A stretch of DNA of 64,000 nt from Nocardia abscessus NBRC 100374 (GCF_000308455.1 NZ_BAFP01000123.1:62001-126000); one strand, 5' to 3'. Counted from the stretch's first letter, positions 35,902-44,158 are shown. Numbers and translations: made by a program. The notes: generated by a model not told the origin, from the letters alone.

Positions 35902-37056
35902 TCAGCGCAGGTCGCGGAAGAACTCGCGAATGTCGGCGGTGAGCAGCTCGGGTTCCTCCATGGCGGCGAAATGGCCACCGCGGTCGACATCGTTCCAGCG
36001 GGTGATGGTGTTCTCGGTCTCCGCGTAGCGGCGGACGCCGATGTCGTGCGCGAAGACCAGGGCGGCCGTGGGCACGCCGGAGTTCTGCTTCGGCTCGCCC
36101 CACGCGGCGTTCTGGGCATAGCCGACATAGGCCGCAGAGCCCGCGGTTCCGGTGAGCCAGTAGAGCATCGCGTTGGTCAGCAGCCGATCCCGGTCGAGGA
36201 TCTTGTCCGGCTCGACACCGCGCGGATGAGTCCACTCCCGGAACTTGTCCATGATCCAGGCCAGTTGCCCCACCGGCGAGTCGACCAGTCCGTAGGCCAG
36301 GGCCTGCGGGCGGGTGGACTGAATGGCGATGTAGCCGAACTCCTCGTGCATGAACGCCTCGATCCGCCGGATGCGATCGCGTTCCAGCTCGGTCAGGCTC
36401 GCCAGTTCTTCCTCCCCGAGCGGCAGCGGCGGAAACGGACCAGGTCCGCCGTTGGTGTGCACGCCGACGACCCGGCCGGGCGCCGTCCGGCCGACCTGCG
36501 GGCTCACGGCCGCTCCGATGTCGCCGCCCTGCACGCCGTAGCGCTGGTAGCCCAGCCGGTCCATGAGTTCGGCCCAAGCTGCGGCGATCCGCTCGATGGT
36601 CCAGCCCGCCTCGGCGACCGGCCCGGAGAACCCGAATCCCGGCAGCGAGGGAATGACCAGGTGGAAGGCGTCGGCAGGGTCGCCGCCGTGCTTCCCCGGG
36701 TCGGTCAAAGGCCCGATGACGTCGAGGAATTCGGCCACCGAGCCCGGCCAGCCGTGCGTCAGCAGCAGTGGCAGGGCGTCCGCCTCGGGCGAGCGGACGT
36801 GCAGGAAGTGGATGGTCTGCGCGTCGATCACCGTCGTGTACTGCGGGTGACCGTTCAGCTGCGCTTCGGCCGCGCGCCAGTCGTATCCGGTGCGCCAGTA
36901 GCCGACCAGCTCGCGCAGCCAAGCGGTCGGTACGCCGGTGTCCCAGCCGTCGCCGGGGAGCGGGGCGGGCCAGCGGGCGGCGTCGAGCCGGGAGCGCAGG
37001 TCGTCGAGCTGCCGCTGCGGGATGTCGATGCGGAAGGGGCTGATCTCGTTGCTCAT
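35902..37056 (-). CDS. Epoxide hydrolase family protein (alpha/beta hydrolase, EHN domain)
   Basis: 384 residues. The N-terminal EHN-type domain (ISPFRIDIPQRQLDDLRSRL) precedes an alpha/beta hydrolase core with the oxyanion motif HGWPGS, the nucleophile Asp in GVQGGDIGAAV, and the catalytic His in RGGHFAAMEEPE. Tyr proton donors lie in the cap (PQALAYGL). It hydrates epoxides to diols. ATG 37056 (MSNEISPFRI) is preferred over 37077. It is divergent from the WYL regulator at 37119, 62 bases apart. Confidence 0.92.
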   Translation of the reverse strand: MSNEISPFRIDIPQRQLDDLRSRLDAARWPAPLPGDGWDTGVPTAWLRELVGYWRTGYDWRAAEAQLNGHPQYTTVIDAQTIHFLHVRSPEADALPLLLTHGWPGSVAEFLDVIGPLTDPGKHGGDPADAFHLVIPSLPGFGFSGPVAEAGWTIERIAAAWAELMDRLGYQRYGVQGGDIGAAVSPQVGRTAPGRVVGVHTNGGPGPFPPLPLGEEELASLTELERDRIRRIEAFMHEEFGYIAIQSTRPQALAYGLVDSPVGQLAWIMDKFREWTHPRGVEPDKILDRDRLLTNAMLYWLTGTAGSAAYVGYAQNAAWGEPKQNSGVPTAALVFAHDIGVRRYAETENTITRWNDVDRGGHFAAMEEPELLTADIREFFRDLR

Positions 37057-37077
37057 GAAACAGACGGTATGACGCAT

Positions 37078-37098
37078 CTAGGACAACTTCCGCCCTAG
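37078..37098. promoter_or_regulatory. Candidate WYL-regulator operator
   Basis: Inverted repeat CTAGG (37078-37082), 11-base spacer, CCTAG (37094-37098) inside the 62-bp region between the divergent epoxide hydrolase and WYL regulator genes. Position and symmetry fit a shared operator. Confidence 0.55.
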
Positions 37099-37118
37099 GT
37101 TCGGGGCAGACTTTTCCC

Positions 37119-38069
37119 ATGCTGGAAACCTCGGCGCGCCTGTTGCGCCTGTTGTCGCTGCTGCAGACGCCCCGCGACTGGACCGGAGCCGAACTCGCCG
37201 AGCGACTAGAGGTGGACGTGCGCACCGTCCGCCGGGACATCGACAAGCTGCGCACGCTGGGCTATCCGGTGGACGCGACGCCCGGCGTCGCGGGGTACCG
37301 GCTCGGCGCGGGAGCGAATCTGCCGCCGTTGCTGTTGGACGACGACGAGGCGGTGGCGGTGGCGCTCGGCTTGCGCACCGCGGCGGGCGGCACCATCGCG
37401 GGCATCGAGGACAGTTCGCTGCGCGCTCTCACCAAACTCGAGCAGGTACTGCCTTCGCGGCTGCGCCACCGCCTCGGCATGCTCCAAGCGGCCACGGTCA
37501 CGGTGCCCGCGGGCGGCCCGACGGTCGAACCGGACGTGCTCACCGCCGTCGCGGCCGCCATCCGCGACTGCCATCGCCTGCGGTTCGACTATCGCGCGCA
37601 CGACGGCACCACGTCGCTGCGCACCACCGAGCCACATCGCCTGGCGCACACGGGCAGGCGGTGGTACCTGATCGGCTGGGACGTCGATCGCGCGGACTGG
37701 CGCACCTACCGCGTCGACCGCCTGCACCCGCGCATCCCGACCGGCCCCCGCTTCACCCCGCGCGAGGCGCCCGACGCCGACCTGTCCGGGTACCTCTCCC
37801 GCGGCGTGACCACCGCGCCGTACCGCTACGAAGCCCGCGTCACCCTGGGTGTCCCCGCCGAGGTGGCCGCCGAGCGCATCGCACCGACCGTCGGGGTGAT
37901 CGAGGCGTCGGACGACGAGAACTGCGTACTGCGAACCGGCTCCGACTCGCTGGACGAACTGGCGATCTATCTCGCCACCTTCGGCTTCCCGTTCCGGGTG
38001 CACGAACCGCCGGAACTCGTCACCCACATCCGTGAACTCGCCGCGCGCCTCGGCGCGGCGGTCGACTGA
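37119..38069 (+). CDS. YafY-type HTH/WYL-domain transcriptional regulator
   Basis: 316 residues: an N-terminal HTH (GAELAERLEVDVRTVRRDID, about 27-46) and a WYL domain with RRWYLIGWDVDRADWRTYRV. WYL proteins bind nucleic acid or small ligands. The paired position with an epoxide hydrolase is common for this subgroup and implies local control. ATG 37119 gives MLETSARLLRLL. The same reading frame continues after the stop into the 41-codon ORF at 38076. Confidence 0.9.
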   Translation: MLETSARLLRLLSLLQTPRDWTGAELAERLEVDVRTVRRDIDKLRTLGYPVDATPGVAGYRLGAGANLPPLLLDDDEAVAVALGLRTAAGGTIAGIEDSSLRALTKLEQVLPSRLRHRLGMLQAATVTVPAGGPTVEPDVLTAVAAAIRDCHRLRFDYRAHDGTTSLRTTEPHRLAHTGRRWYLIGWDVDRADWRTYRVDRLHPRIPTGPRFTPREAPDADLSGYLSRGVTTAPYRYEARVTLGVPAEVAAERIAPTVGVIEASDDENCVLRTGSDSLDELAIYLATFGFPFRVHEPPELVTHIRELAARLGAAVD

Positions 38070-38075
38070 CGGCGG

Positions 38076-38201
38076 GTGCCGGGCAAGGCGGGCCGGGTCT
38101 ACCGCGCGGGCGAGACCCTGGCGACCGACGGCGCCGAGGTGGGCAAGCTGACCTGGGCCTATTACCTCGCGGAGCGCGCGGGCGCCCTCCGGGCCGGATG
38201 A
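38076..38201 (+). CDS. Small 41-residue ORF, unrecognised
   Basis: GTG-initiated frame after the WYL stop, in the same frame (TGA at 38067-38069 separates them). It encodes VPGKAGRVYRAGETLATDGA and continues to a TGA at 38199-38201, with nearly every codon ending in G or C, a strong coding signal. It contains EVGKLTWAYYLAERAGALRAG at the end. It could be a true small protein, a read-through tail, or the C-terminal remnant of a deleted gene. It was not recognised. It ends 13 bases before the convergent dehydrogenase stop. Confidence 0.4.
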   Translation: MPGKAGRVYRAGETLATDGAEVGKLTWAYYLAERAGALRAG

Positions 38202-38214
38202 CCGGCCGACCGGT

Positions 38215-39225
38215 TCAGACGACGATCACCGTCTTGCCCTTGGCGTGTCCCTCGGCGACATGGCCCACCGCCGCGGCGGCCGCGGTGAGCGGACAGCGCC
38301 GCTCGATCATCGGGCGCAGCTTGCCTTCCGCGGCCAGCCCGGCGAGGAACTCGAGGTCCGCCCGGCGCGGGCGCATCAGCAGGGGGCGCATCGTCTGGCT
38401 GACCACCAGGCCGGTCAGCACCACCTTGCCCACCCACAGCACCGGTCCGAGCCAGTTCCCGCCGGGCGCACCCGCCGAGGAGACGAAGACGCCCTTCGGC
38501 GCGAGCACCCGGCGGCAGGCGGTCAGCGACCGGTTGCCCACCAGATCCAGCAGGACGTCATACCGATCGGCGCCGCGCGTGAAATCCGCTGTGGTGTAGT
38601 CGATCACCCGGTCCGCGCCCAGCGAGCGCAGCGTCTCGACGTGACGTGTGCTGCACACGGCCGTCACCTCCGCACCGAGCGCCTTGGCGATCTGCACCGC
38701 ACTCGTTCCCACGCCGCCCGACGCGCCGTTGACGAGCACTTTCTGCCCGGCGCGCAGACCGCCGACATCGCGCAAGCCCTGCAGCGCGGTCATTCCGGAA
38801 TCCGGCAGGGCCGCGGCCTCCGCCACGGTCAGGCCATCGGGGACGCGCGCGAGCCGCTCGACCGGGACACACACGTACTCGGCGAAAGCCCCCGCGTCGA
38901 CAGCGCCGAAGACCATGTCTCCGCAGTCGAATTCGACAATTCCCGCACCGACCTCGACCACTTCACCGGCCAGATCGTGCCCGATGATCGGGTCCTTCGG
39001 CCGCCGCAGCCCGAAACCGAGCCGGATCGCGTAGGGCTTACCGGTGAGCAGGTGCACGTCGCCGCGGCACACCGCCGCCGCCCGCATGCGAACCAGTACC
39101 GCACCGGCGCCTGCGACGGGGCGCGGCACCGTCTCCGTTCGGAGGACTTCGCTGGAACCGTATCGCGGCGCGACGATCGCGCTCATCGTCGCGCGCTCGA
39201 GGGTGGACTGCTGGCCGTCGGACAT
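38215..39225 (-). CDS. NAD(P)-dependent medium-chain alcohol dehydrogenase / quinone-reductase-like
   Basis: 336 residues of the MDR family: GroES-like N-terminal half (AAVCRGDVHLLTG, PIIGHDLAGEVVEVG) and Rossmann half with VNGASGGVGTSAVQIAKAL. The structural-zinc Cys cluster is absent and only GHDLAGEV remains of the catalytic-zinc region, so it resembles zinc-independent quinone oxidoreductases. ATG 39225 follows GAGGA. It is divergent from a TetR gene with two operator-like palindromes between; likely repressed by it. Confidence 0.88.
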   Translation of the reverse strand: MSDGQQSTLERATMSAIVAPRYGSSEVLRTETVPRPVAGAGAVLVRMRAAAVCRGDVHLLTGKPYAIRLGFGLRRPKDPIIGHDLAGEVVEVGAGIVEFDCGDMVFGAVDAGAFAEYVCVPVERLARVPDGLTVAEAAALPDSGMTALQGLRDVGGLRAGQKVLVNGASGGVGTSAVQIAKALGAEVTAVCSTRHVETLRSLGADRVIDYTTADFTRGADRYDVLLDLVGNRSLTACRRVLAPKGVFVSSAGAPGGNWLGPVLWVGKVVLTGLVVSQTMRPLLMRPRRADLEFLAGLAAEGKLRPMIERRCPLTAAAAAVGHVAEGHAKGKTVIVV

Positions 39226-39248
39226 GACATTCCTCGTCTTCACCGGGT

Positions 39249-39297
39249 ACTTACAGTGTAAGTGCGACACCGCCGACGGTACGCTTACGCTGTAAGT
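39249..39297. promoter_or_regulatory. Two TetR operator palindromes
   Basis: ACTTACA-G-TGTAAGT at 39249-39263 is a perfect 15-bp palindrome. GCTTACGCTGTAAGT at 39283-39297 is a second copy with three differences, 34 bases away. Both lie between the divergent alcohol dehydrogenase and TetR starts, the expected site for auto- and cross-regulation. Confidence 0.75.
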
Positions 39298-39315
39298 GCG
39301 TCAAGAGGGGAAACC

Positions 39316-39969
39316 GTGCCCGAGAACCGTGCGCCGCTCACCAGGGACGCGGTGCTGCACGCCGCCGTCCGGCTCGCCGACGAGCAGGGCTTGCCCGCGC
39401 TGTCCATGCGGCGCCTCGCGCAGGCGCTCGGCGTCGAGGCGATGTCGCTGTACAACCACGTGCGGAACAAGGACGACCTGCTCGACGGCATCGCCGATCT
39501 GGTGGTCGCCGAGATGACGCCGCCCGCCGTCGGCGGGGATTGGCGGGCCGCCCTGCGCGCCCGGTCGGTGTGCGCCCACGAGGTCCTGCTGCGTCATCCG
39601 TGGGCGACCGGGCTGATCGGCACCAGGATCAACGTGGGCCCCGCCATGCTGCGCTACATCGACGCCACCGTGGGCTGCCTGCGCGCGGCGGGCTTCTCCC
39701 TGCCCCAGGCGGACCGCGCGTGGAACGCGCTGGACAGCCATCTCTACGGCTTCACGTTGCAGGAGTTGAGCTTTCCGCTCGAGCCGTCCGAATACGCTTC
39801 CGCCGCACAGCAGTTCCTGCCGCTCATCCCGGCCGACGAGTATCCACACATGCACGCGCTCGCCCGGCTGGTGATCGACGGAAAGCACTCGGGCATCGCC
39901 GATTTCGCTTTCGGCCTCGAGCTGATCCTGGACGGGCTGGAGCGGGCGCTCGCCGCGAACGCGGACTGA
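39316..39969 (+). CDS. TetR-family regulator (TetR_C-type)
   Basis: 217 residues. The helix-turn-helix MRRLAQALGVEAMSLYNHV (about 34-52) and the C-terminal ligand domain (SHLYGFTLQELSFPLEPSE) match the TetR/TetR_C subgroup, which binds small ligands in a helical pocket. GTG 39316 follows GAGGGGA. It faces the alcohol dehydrogenase and two operator palindromes. Confidence 0.9.
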   Translation: MPENRAPLTRDAVLHAAVRLADEQGLPALSMRRLAQALGVEAMSLYNHVRNKDDLLDGIADLVVAEMTPPAVGGDWRAALRARSVCAHEVLLRHPWATGLIGTRINVGPAMLRYIDATVGCLRAAGFSLPQADRAWNALDSHLYGFTLQELSFPLEPSEYASAAQQFLPLIPADEYPHMHALARLVIDGKHSGIADFAFGLELILDGLERALAANAD

Positions 39970-39972
39970 CGC

Positions 39973-40446
39973 TCAGTCCATCCGGAAGGTGGCCTCGGGG
40001 TTGGCCGTGTCCCGGACGATTCGCAGCGCCTCGGACAACGCGGCGAGCTGCGCCGGAGTCAGCAACCCGACGAACCAGCGGTCGACGGCGGCGAGATAGT
40101 CCGGCAGCACCTGCGCGAGCCGCGCCGCGCCAACCTCGGTCAACACCGCGTAGGCGCTGCGCCGATCCGCCGTGTCCAGCTCGCGTTCCACCAGTCCGGC
40201 ACGGGCCAGCCGATCGACCAGCCGGGTAACGCCGCTGGTGGACAGCGCGGTCTGCACCGCCAGCTCCGACATGCGCAACCGGCGCCCGGACGAACGACTC
40301 AGCCGCATCAGGGCGTTCAGATCCAAGCCGGACAGACCGTGGGCCTGCCATACCGGCTCCAGCTTCGCGACCACGCCGCCGTACGCCTCGAACAGCAGGC
40401 CCATCGTGGTCAGACGCGGGTCGTCGAACAGCTCGGTCACGTCCAT
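39973..40446 (-). CDS. MarR-family transcriptional regulator
   Basis: 157 residues of the winged-helix MarR fold: LNALMRLSRSSGRRLRMSEL, recognition helix LSTSGVTRLVDRLARAGL, and the wing ERELDTADRRSAYAVLTEVG with the conserved DxRxxxxxLT pattern. It is divergent from the SGNH hydrolase, and a perfect dyad lies between. Start ATG 40446. Confidence 0.92.
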   Translation of the reverse strand: MDVTELFDDPRLTTMGLLFEAYGGVVAKLEPVWQAHGLSGLDLNALMRLSRSSGRRLRMSELAVQTALSTSGVTRLVDRLARAGLVERELDTADRRSAYAVLTEVGAARLAQVLPDYLAAVDRWFVGLLTPAQLAALSEALRIVRDTANPEATFRMD

Positions 40447-40474
40447 GCGGGCAACCTACCCGAAAGCTGCCCAA

Positions 40475-40537
40475 TAGTTGACACGCGGAACAACTAGCCG
40501 TAGAAATATGCATACGCATTATTCCTCGCGTCAACTA
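40475..40537. promoter_or_regulatory. MarR operator region with TAGTTG-N10-CAACTA
   Basis: TAGTTG (40475-40480) and CAACTA (40491-40496) form a perfect 6-bp inverted repeat with a 10-base spacer, typical of MarR sites. A third half-site CAACTA recurs at 40532-40537, just ahead of the hydrolase ribosome binding site GGAGG. Confidence 0.72.
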
Positions 40538-40549
40538 ATGGAGGTTCCC

Positions 40550-41686
40550 ATGTCTCAGACCGCCTGGATCGCCGGCTTCCGCACCGGGGTGATCCGTCCG
40601 GATGAGCAGATCAAATTCGCGGACTCGCGCGCGTTCACCGACCAGACGGTGCGCCAAGTGCTGCACCTGGCGGGCGGCGGCGCGCAACTGCGGGTGGGGC
40701 TGACCAACCGCTACGGGAAGACGCCACTGGCGGTCGGCGCGGCGCGGATCGCCCTGCGCAAGACCGGCAACGAGATCGTCGCCGAGACCGACGCCGCGCT
40801 GCGGTTCGACGGCGGCGAGCAGGTCGTCGTCCCGGCGGGCGGCGAAGTTCTCAGCGACCCGGTCGAATTGGCCGTCTCGGCGGGCGCGGATCTGGCGCTG
40901 AGCCTCTATCTGCCCGGCCCCACCGGGCCGGCGACGTTCGCACACCAGCCCGGCGAAACCGCCTACATCGCCGACGGCGACGTCACGGCCCAGGCCGCGC
41001 TCACCGCCGTCGAGGAGGTGCCCGCGCGGTTCTTCGTCGTCGGCGTCGACGTGCTCGCGCCCGCGGAAACGCCGGTGGCCGTGGCGTTCGGCGATTCCTG
41101 GTTCGAAGGCGTCGGCACCACGCTCGGCGCCAACCGCAGGTCGGTGGACGTGCTCAACGCGCGCCTGGACCGCGGCTGGGTGGTCAACCAGGGCATCGCG
41201 GGGAATCGGCTGCTGACCGACATGGTCGGAGAACCGGGCCTGGCGCGCTTCGACCGCGACGTGCTCGGCGTGCCCGGCGTGACCGGCGTCCTGATCAACT
41301 TCGGCATCAACGACCTCATCCTGGGCGGCATGGCCGGCCAGCCGCCCGCGACCGCGGACGAACTGATCGCGGGTTTCACCACCCTCGCGCGGCGAGCGCA
41401 CGCGGCGGGACTCACCATCCACGCCGCCACGATCGGCCCCTACGGCGGCGCCGTCTACGAAGATCTGCACGTCGCCGAGACACTGGCGACTCGTCGGCGC
41501 GTGAACGAATGGCTGCGCGGCTGCGACGCCTTCGACTCGGTGTTCGACGTGGCGCGTGCGGTCGAGGATCCGGAGCGGCCGGACTTCATCCGCCCCGAAT
41601 TCGACAGCGGCGACGGCATGCACCTCAACGACGCCGGCGCCCGCGCCATGGCCGAAAGCGTCGACGTCGCGGCGCTTTTCGACTGA
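40550..41686 (+). CDS. SGNH/GDSL-type hydrolase with N-terminal beta domain
   Basis: 378 residues. An N-terminal ~185-residue beta-rich domain precedes an SGNH hydrolase: block I VAFGDSWFEGVGTT (GDSW instead of GDSL, Ser kept), block III INFGINDLILGG (Asn), and block V DGMHLNDAGARAMA with Asp and His. It is probably an esterase or acetylxylan-type hydrolase; no signal peptide is evident. ATG 40550 lies behind GGAGG. It is divergent from MarR. Confidence 0.88.
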   Translation: MSQTAWIAGFRTGVIRPDEQIKFADSRAFTDQTVRQVLHLAGGGAQLRVGLTNRYGKTPLAVGAARIALRKTGNEIVAETDAALRFDGGEQVVVPAGGEVLSDPVELAVSAGADLALSLYLPGPTGPATFAHQPGETAYIADGDVTAQAALTAVEEVPARFFVVGVDVLAPAETPVAVAFGDSWFEGVGTTLGANRRSVDVLNARLDRGWVVNQGIAGNRLLTDMVGEPGLARFDRDVLGVPGVTGVLINFGINDLILGGMAGQPPATADELIAGFTTLARRAHAAGLTIHAATIGPYGGAVYEDLHVAETLATRRRVNEWLRGCDAFDSVFDVARAVEDPERPDFIRPEFDSGDGMHLNDAGARAMAESVDVAALFD

Positions 41687-41729
41687 AAAACGCACACGAG
41701 GCGGCGGCATTGCGCAACCCGGTCGACTC

Positions 41730-42341
41730 CTAGGGCTCGAGACCGCGCAGCACGATCTCGACACCACCTCGGAATTCGTCCTCGGCCGACATGCCCTTGG
41801 CCTGCCCCGCGGTCTGCGCCAGATGCGGGTAGTCCGCGGCGGGGAGTTCGGCCATCGCGATCGTCCCCCGCCCCGGCAACGGCGCGTAGTGCTTGTTCTG
41901 GAGGTAGCCGACCAGGAAGGCGATCAGCGTGCGCTGGGCGATGACGCGGGCGCGTCCGGTGAATCCGCCCTCGGTGAGCACGGCGAGCATCGCTTCCATC
42001 ACGCGCAGCGACTCCACCGACGACTGCCGATGCCGCAGCACGAGCGGCACGGCGGCCGGATGGGCCGAGAACCCGTCACGGATGTGCTCGAGCAGCGCCG
42101 TGACCCGCGTTTTCCAGTCGCCTCCGGCGGGGAGCGACGTGTCGATCGAAGCGAACACATGGTCTGCCACCAGCACCTCGAGCGCATCGCGGTCGCGCAC
42201 GTAGCGGTACAGGGCCATGGTGGCCATGCCGAGTTCCTTCGCCACCGCACGCATCGTGAGCGCGGACAAGCCGTCGCGGTCCAGTACGGCGAGGGCCGCC
42301 GCGGCGAGATCGGCGGTGGTCAGCGAACGGGGACGGGGCAC
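41730..42341 (-). CDS. TetR-family regulator
   Basis: 203 residues: HTH MRAVAKELGMATMALYRYV (about 30-48) and a C-terminal helical ligand domain. GTG 42341 (PRPRSLTTADL) is the natural start; the frame is open a little further. It is divergent from the peroxiredoxin-like operon with a 25-bp palindrome between, so it is the probable operon repressor. Confidence 0.88.
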   Translation of the reverse strand: MPRPRSLTTADLAAAALAVLDRDGLSALTMRAVAKELGMATMALYRYVRDRDALEVLVADHVFASIDTSLPAGGDWKTRVTALLEHIRDGFSAHPAAVPLVLRHRQSSVESLRVMEAMLAVLTEGGFTGRARVIAQRTLIAFLVGYLQNKHYAPLPGRGTIAMAELPAADYPHLAQTAGQAKGMSAEDEFRGGVEIVLRGLEP

Positions 42342-42375
42342 GGATTGACAGCGTACAAGCCACGCGCATACTGGT

Positions 42376-42400
42376 CGTAGGCGTACGAAGTACACCTACG
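42376..42400. promoter_or_regulatory. 25-bp palindromic TetR operator upstream of peroxiredoxin-like operon
   Basis: CGTAGG-C-GTAC, GAA centre, GTAC-A-CCTACG: arms of 11 bases with one G/T-type mismatch each and a 3-base centre. It is placed 16 bases ahead of the operon's first start codon, overlapping the expected promoter/leader, so binding would block transcription. Confidence 0.75.
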
Positions 42401-42415
42401 ATGAAGGAGCCCACC

Positions 42416-42973
42416 ATGTCGCTGACGACCGCAGTCTCCGGTCGCACCCTGCTCGCCATCTCCGGTGCGCGAGTCCGGATACCGGACCCGGACCACCTGA
42501 TCCACCTTCAGTTCCGGCGCTTCGCCGGATGCCCGGTGTGCAACCTGCACCTGCGTTCGATCGTCGCCCGGCACGACGAGATCGCCGCCGCGGGCATCCG
42601 CGAAGTGGTCGTCTTCCACTCCAGCGCGGAGGAATTGCGCAAGTACACCGCCGAACTACCGCTGGAGGTGATCGCCGACCCGGACCGCAAGCTGTATCGC
42701 GAATACGGCGTCGAGACCTCGCCCCGCGCGCTGCTCGACCCGCGCGGCTGGCCCGCCATCCTGCGCGGCGTAGCCCACGCCGCGTACGCCACCCTGCGCC
42801 GCAGGCAAGCCGCTCCGCCCATCAAGCCCGAGGGCGGCAGTCTCGGGCTGCCCGCCGACTTCCTGATCTCCCCCGACGGACGCGTGCTCGCCGCGAAGCA
42901 CGGCACGCATGTCTACGACCAGTGGTCGGTCGACGAACTGCTCGCGCTCGTCCCGGCGGAGCGTCGCGCGTGA
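42416..42973 (+). CDS. Peroxiredoxin-like family protein (AhpC/TSA, CxxC)
   Basis: 185 residues, thioredoxin-like fold. The active site is FRRFAGCPVCNLHLRS, a CPVC motif in the position of peroxiredoxin/thioredoxin cysteines; later GLPADFLISPDGRVLAAKHG matches AhpC-TSA proteins. It probably reduces peroxides or protein disulfides. ATG 42416 follows AAGGAG. It overlaps the next gene by 4 bases (GTGA), starting a three-gene operon. Confidence 0.86.
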   Translation: MSLTTAVSGRTLLAISGARVRIPDPDHLIHLQFRRFAGCPVCNLHLRSIVARHDEIAAAGIREVVVFHSSAEELRKYTAELPLEVIADPDRKLYREYGVETSPRALLDPRGWPAILRGVAHAAYATLRRRQAAPPIKPEGGSLGLPADFLISPDGRVLAAKHGTHVYDQWSVDELLALVPAERRA

Positions 42974-43452
42974 GGCTTGCCGAAAGATTCTTCCCGGCAC
43001 GGGCATTCGCGTTGGTTTTCGGTGGGCTGCTCGCCGGTGCGTTCGGCTATGGAGCGGTCAACGTCCTCTACGCGTTCCGTAAAGTCCCGCTGGACGTGCG
43101 CTTCACCTTCCACACAGCACTGATGAGCGTGAACGGCCTGGTCATGCAATCGCTGATGGGCCTGACCATCCTCAGCACGGCGGTGCTCGCCATCCGTTCC
43201 ACCGGCCGGCCACGCCTGCTCGCAGGTGGCGCGGGCATTCTCGCTGTCGCGGCGTTCCTCATCACCCGCCTGGGCAACGTCCCGATCAACCAGAAGATCA
43301 AGGTGTGGGCGGTCAGCGGCCCACCGGCCGACTACGCCGAAATCCTCAGCCGCTGGGAGGCATTCCACTTCGCGCGCACCGCATGCGCGCTGGTGGCATT
43401 CCTCCTCGTCGTGCTGACCACCCTGCTTCCCGCGAAAGAGGCCCGCCCATGA
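42970..43452 (+). CDS. DUF1772 (anthrone-oxygenase-like) membrane protein
   Basis: 160 residues, four predicted transmembrane helices. The signature NVPINQKIKVW and the later LSRWEAFHFART are the conserved DUF1772 motifs. The family has few characterised members, some linked to anthrone oxidation. GTG 42970 overlaps the upstream stop, and its own stop overlaps the next ATG, so the operon is tightly coupled. Confidence 0.8.
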   Translation: MRLAERFFPARAFALVFGGLLAGAFGYGAVNVLYAFRKVPLDVRFTFHTALMSVNGLVMQSLMGLTILSTAVLAIRSTGRPRLLAGGAGILAVAAFLITRLGNVPINQKIKVWAVSGPPADYAEILSRWEAFHFARTACALVAFLLVVLTTLLPAKEARP

Positions 43453-44063
43453 TGACCGTCGAACTGTTCGTCTCCGACCCCGCTCTGACCACCGACCGCA
43501 AACGCGCCCTGGCCGAACGTATCCTGCGCGTCCTGACCACCGAGCCCAGCGCTCCGGACTCGGTAATGTCCAAAGCCCGCGAACTGACCCACGTCCTGGT
43601 GCGCGACGCCGAGGTGTGGGCGACCGGCGGACCGGCCCTGGACGCCGCGCCGCGCTACTTGGCTCGGCTCACCGTCCCCGGATCATGGGCCAACAACACC
43701 GAATTCGGCGGCCACGTCATCCCCCTGATCACCGAAGCCATCGCGGGCACCGAGCCCGACCCGGACCGCCTGACCCGAGACCCGCACTGCGTGGTCCAGA
43801 TCATCGGCCTGCGCGAGAACAACCTCGGCGCCTTCGGTCACACCCTCACCGCCACCGAGATCACCAAACTGATGACCGAGGACTACCGAGCCTCCGCCCC
43901 CCACACCGACGCTCCCGAAGGCCACGCCATCGACCCCGTCTGCGGCATGACCGTAGACCTGTCGACCGCCCGCTTCACCCTCACCCACAACGGCACCCAC
44001 TACGCCTTCTGCGCCCCCGTCTGCCGCAAGGTCTTCGCCGAGGACCACGCCGTCCCACTCTGA
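43449..44063 (+). CDS. Tautomerase-like protein fused to a C-terminal YHS domain
   Basis: 204 residues. The N-terminal ~140 residues resemble the tautomerase/MIF-like fold (TVELFVSDPALTTDRKRALA, VVQIIGLRENNLGAFGH). The last ~55 residues carry a YHS domain, AIDPVCGMTVDLSTARFTL followed by AFCAPVCRKVF, with paired Cys that may bind metal. ATG 43449 or 43452 is the start. This fusion in an operon with a peroxiredoxin-like and a DUF1772 protein is unusual; function unknown. Confidence 0.72.
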   Translation: MMTVELFVSDPALTTDRKRALAERILRVLTTEPSAPDSVMSKARELTHVLVRDAEVWATGGPALDAAPRYLARLTVPGSWANNTEFGGHVIPLITEAIAGTEPDPDRLTRDPHCVVQIIGLRENNLGAFGHTLTATEITKLMTEDYRASAPHTDAPEGHAIDPVCGMTVDLSTARFTLTHNGTHYAFCAPVCRKVFAEDHAVPL

Positions 44064-44069
44064 ACCGTC

Positions 44070-44132
44070 CCGCGAGTGGCACATGGTGGAGAGGCCTTCT
44101 GGCACTTTGCCGCAGCCATGTGCCACTCGCGG
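44070..44132. terminator. 17-bp perfect inverted repeat, bidirectional terminator or repeat element
   Basis: CCGCGAGTGGCACATGG (44070-44086) and CCATGTGCCACTCGCGG (44116-44132) are exact reverse complements with a 29-base loop. It lies between the convergent operon and Uma2 gene. The long perfect stem, with a related GGCACTTTGCC dyad in the loop, suggests a terminator or a dispersed palindromic element. Confidence 0.7.
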
Positions 44133-44158
44133 CTACTTCGCGCTTTGCGGCGGGTTGG

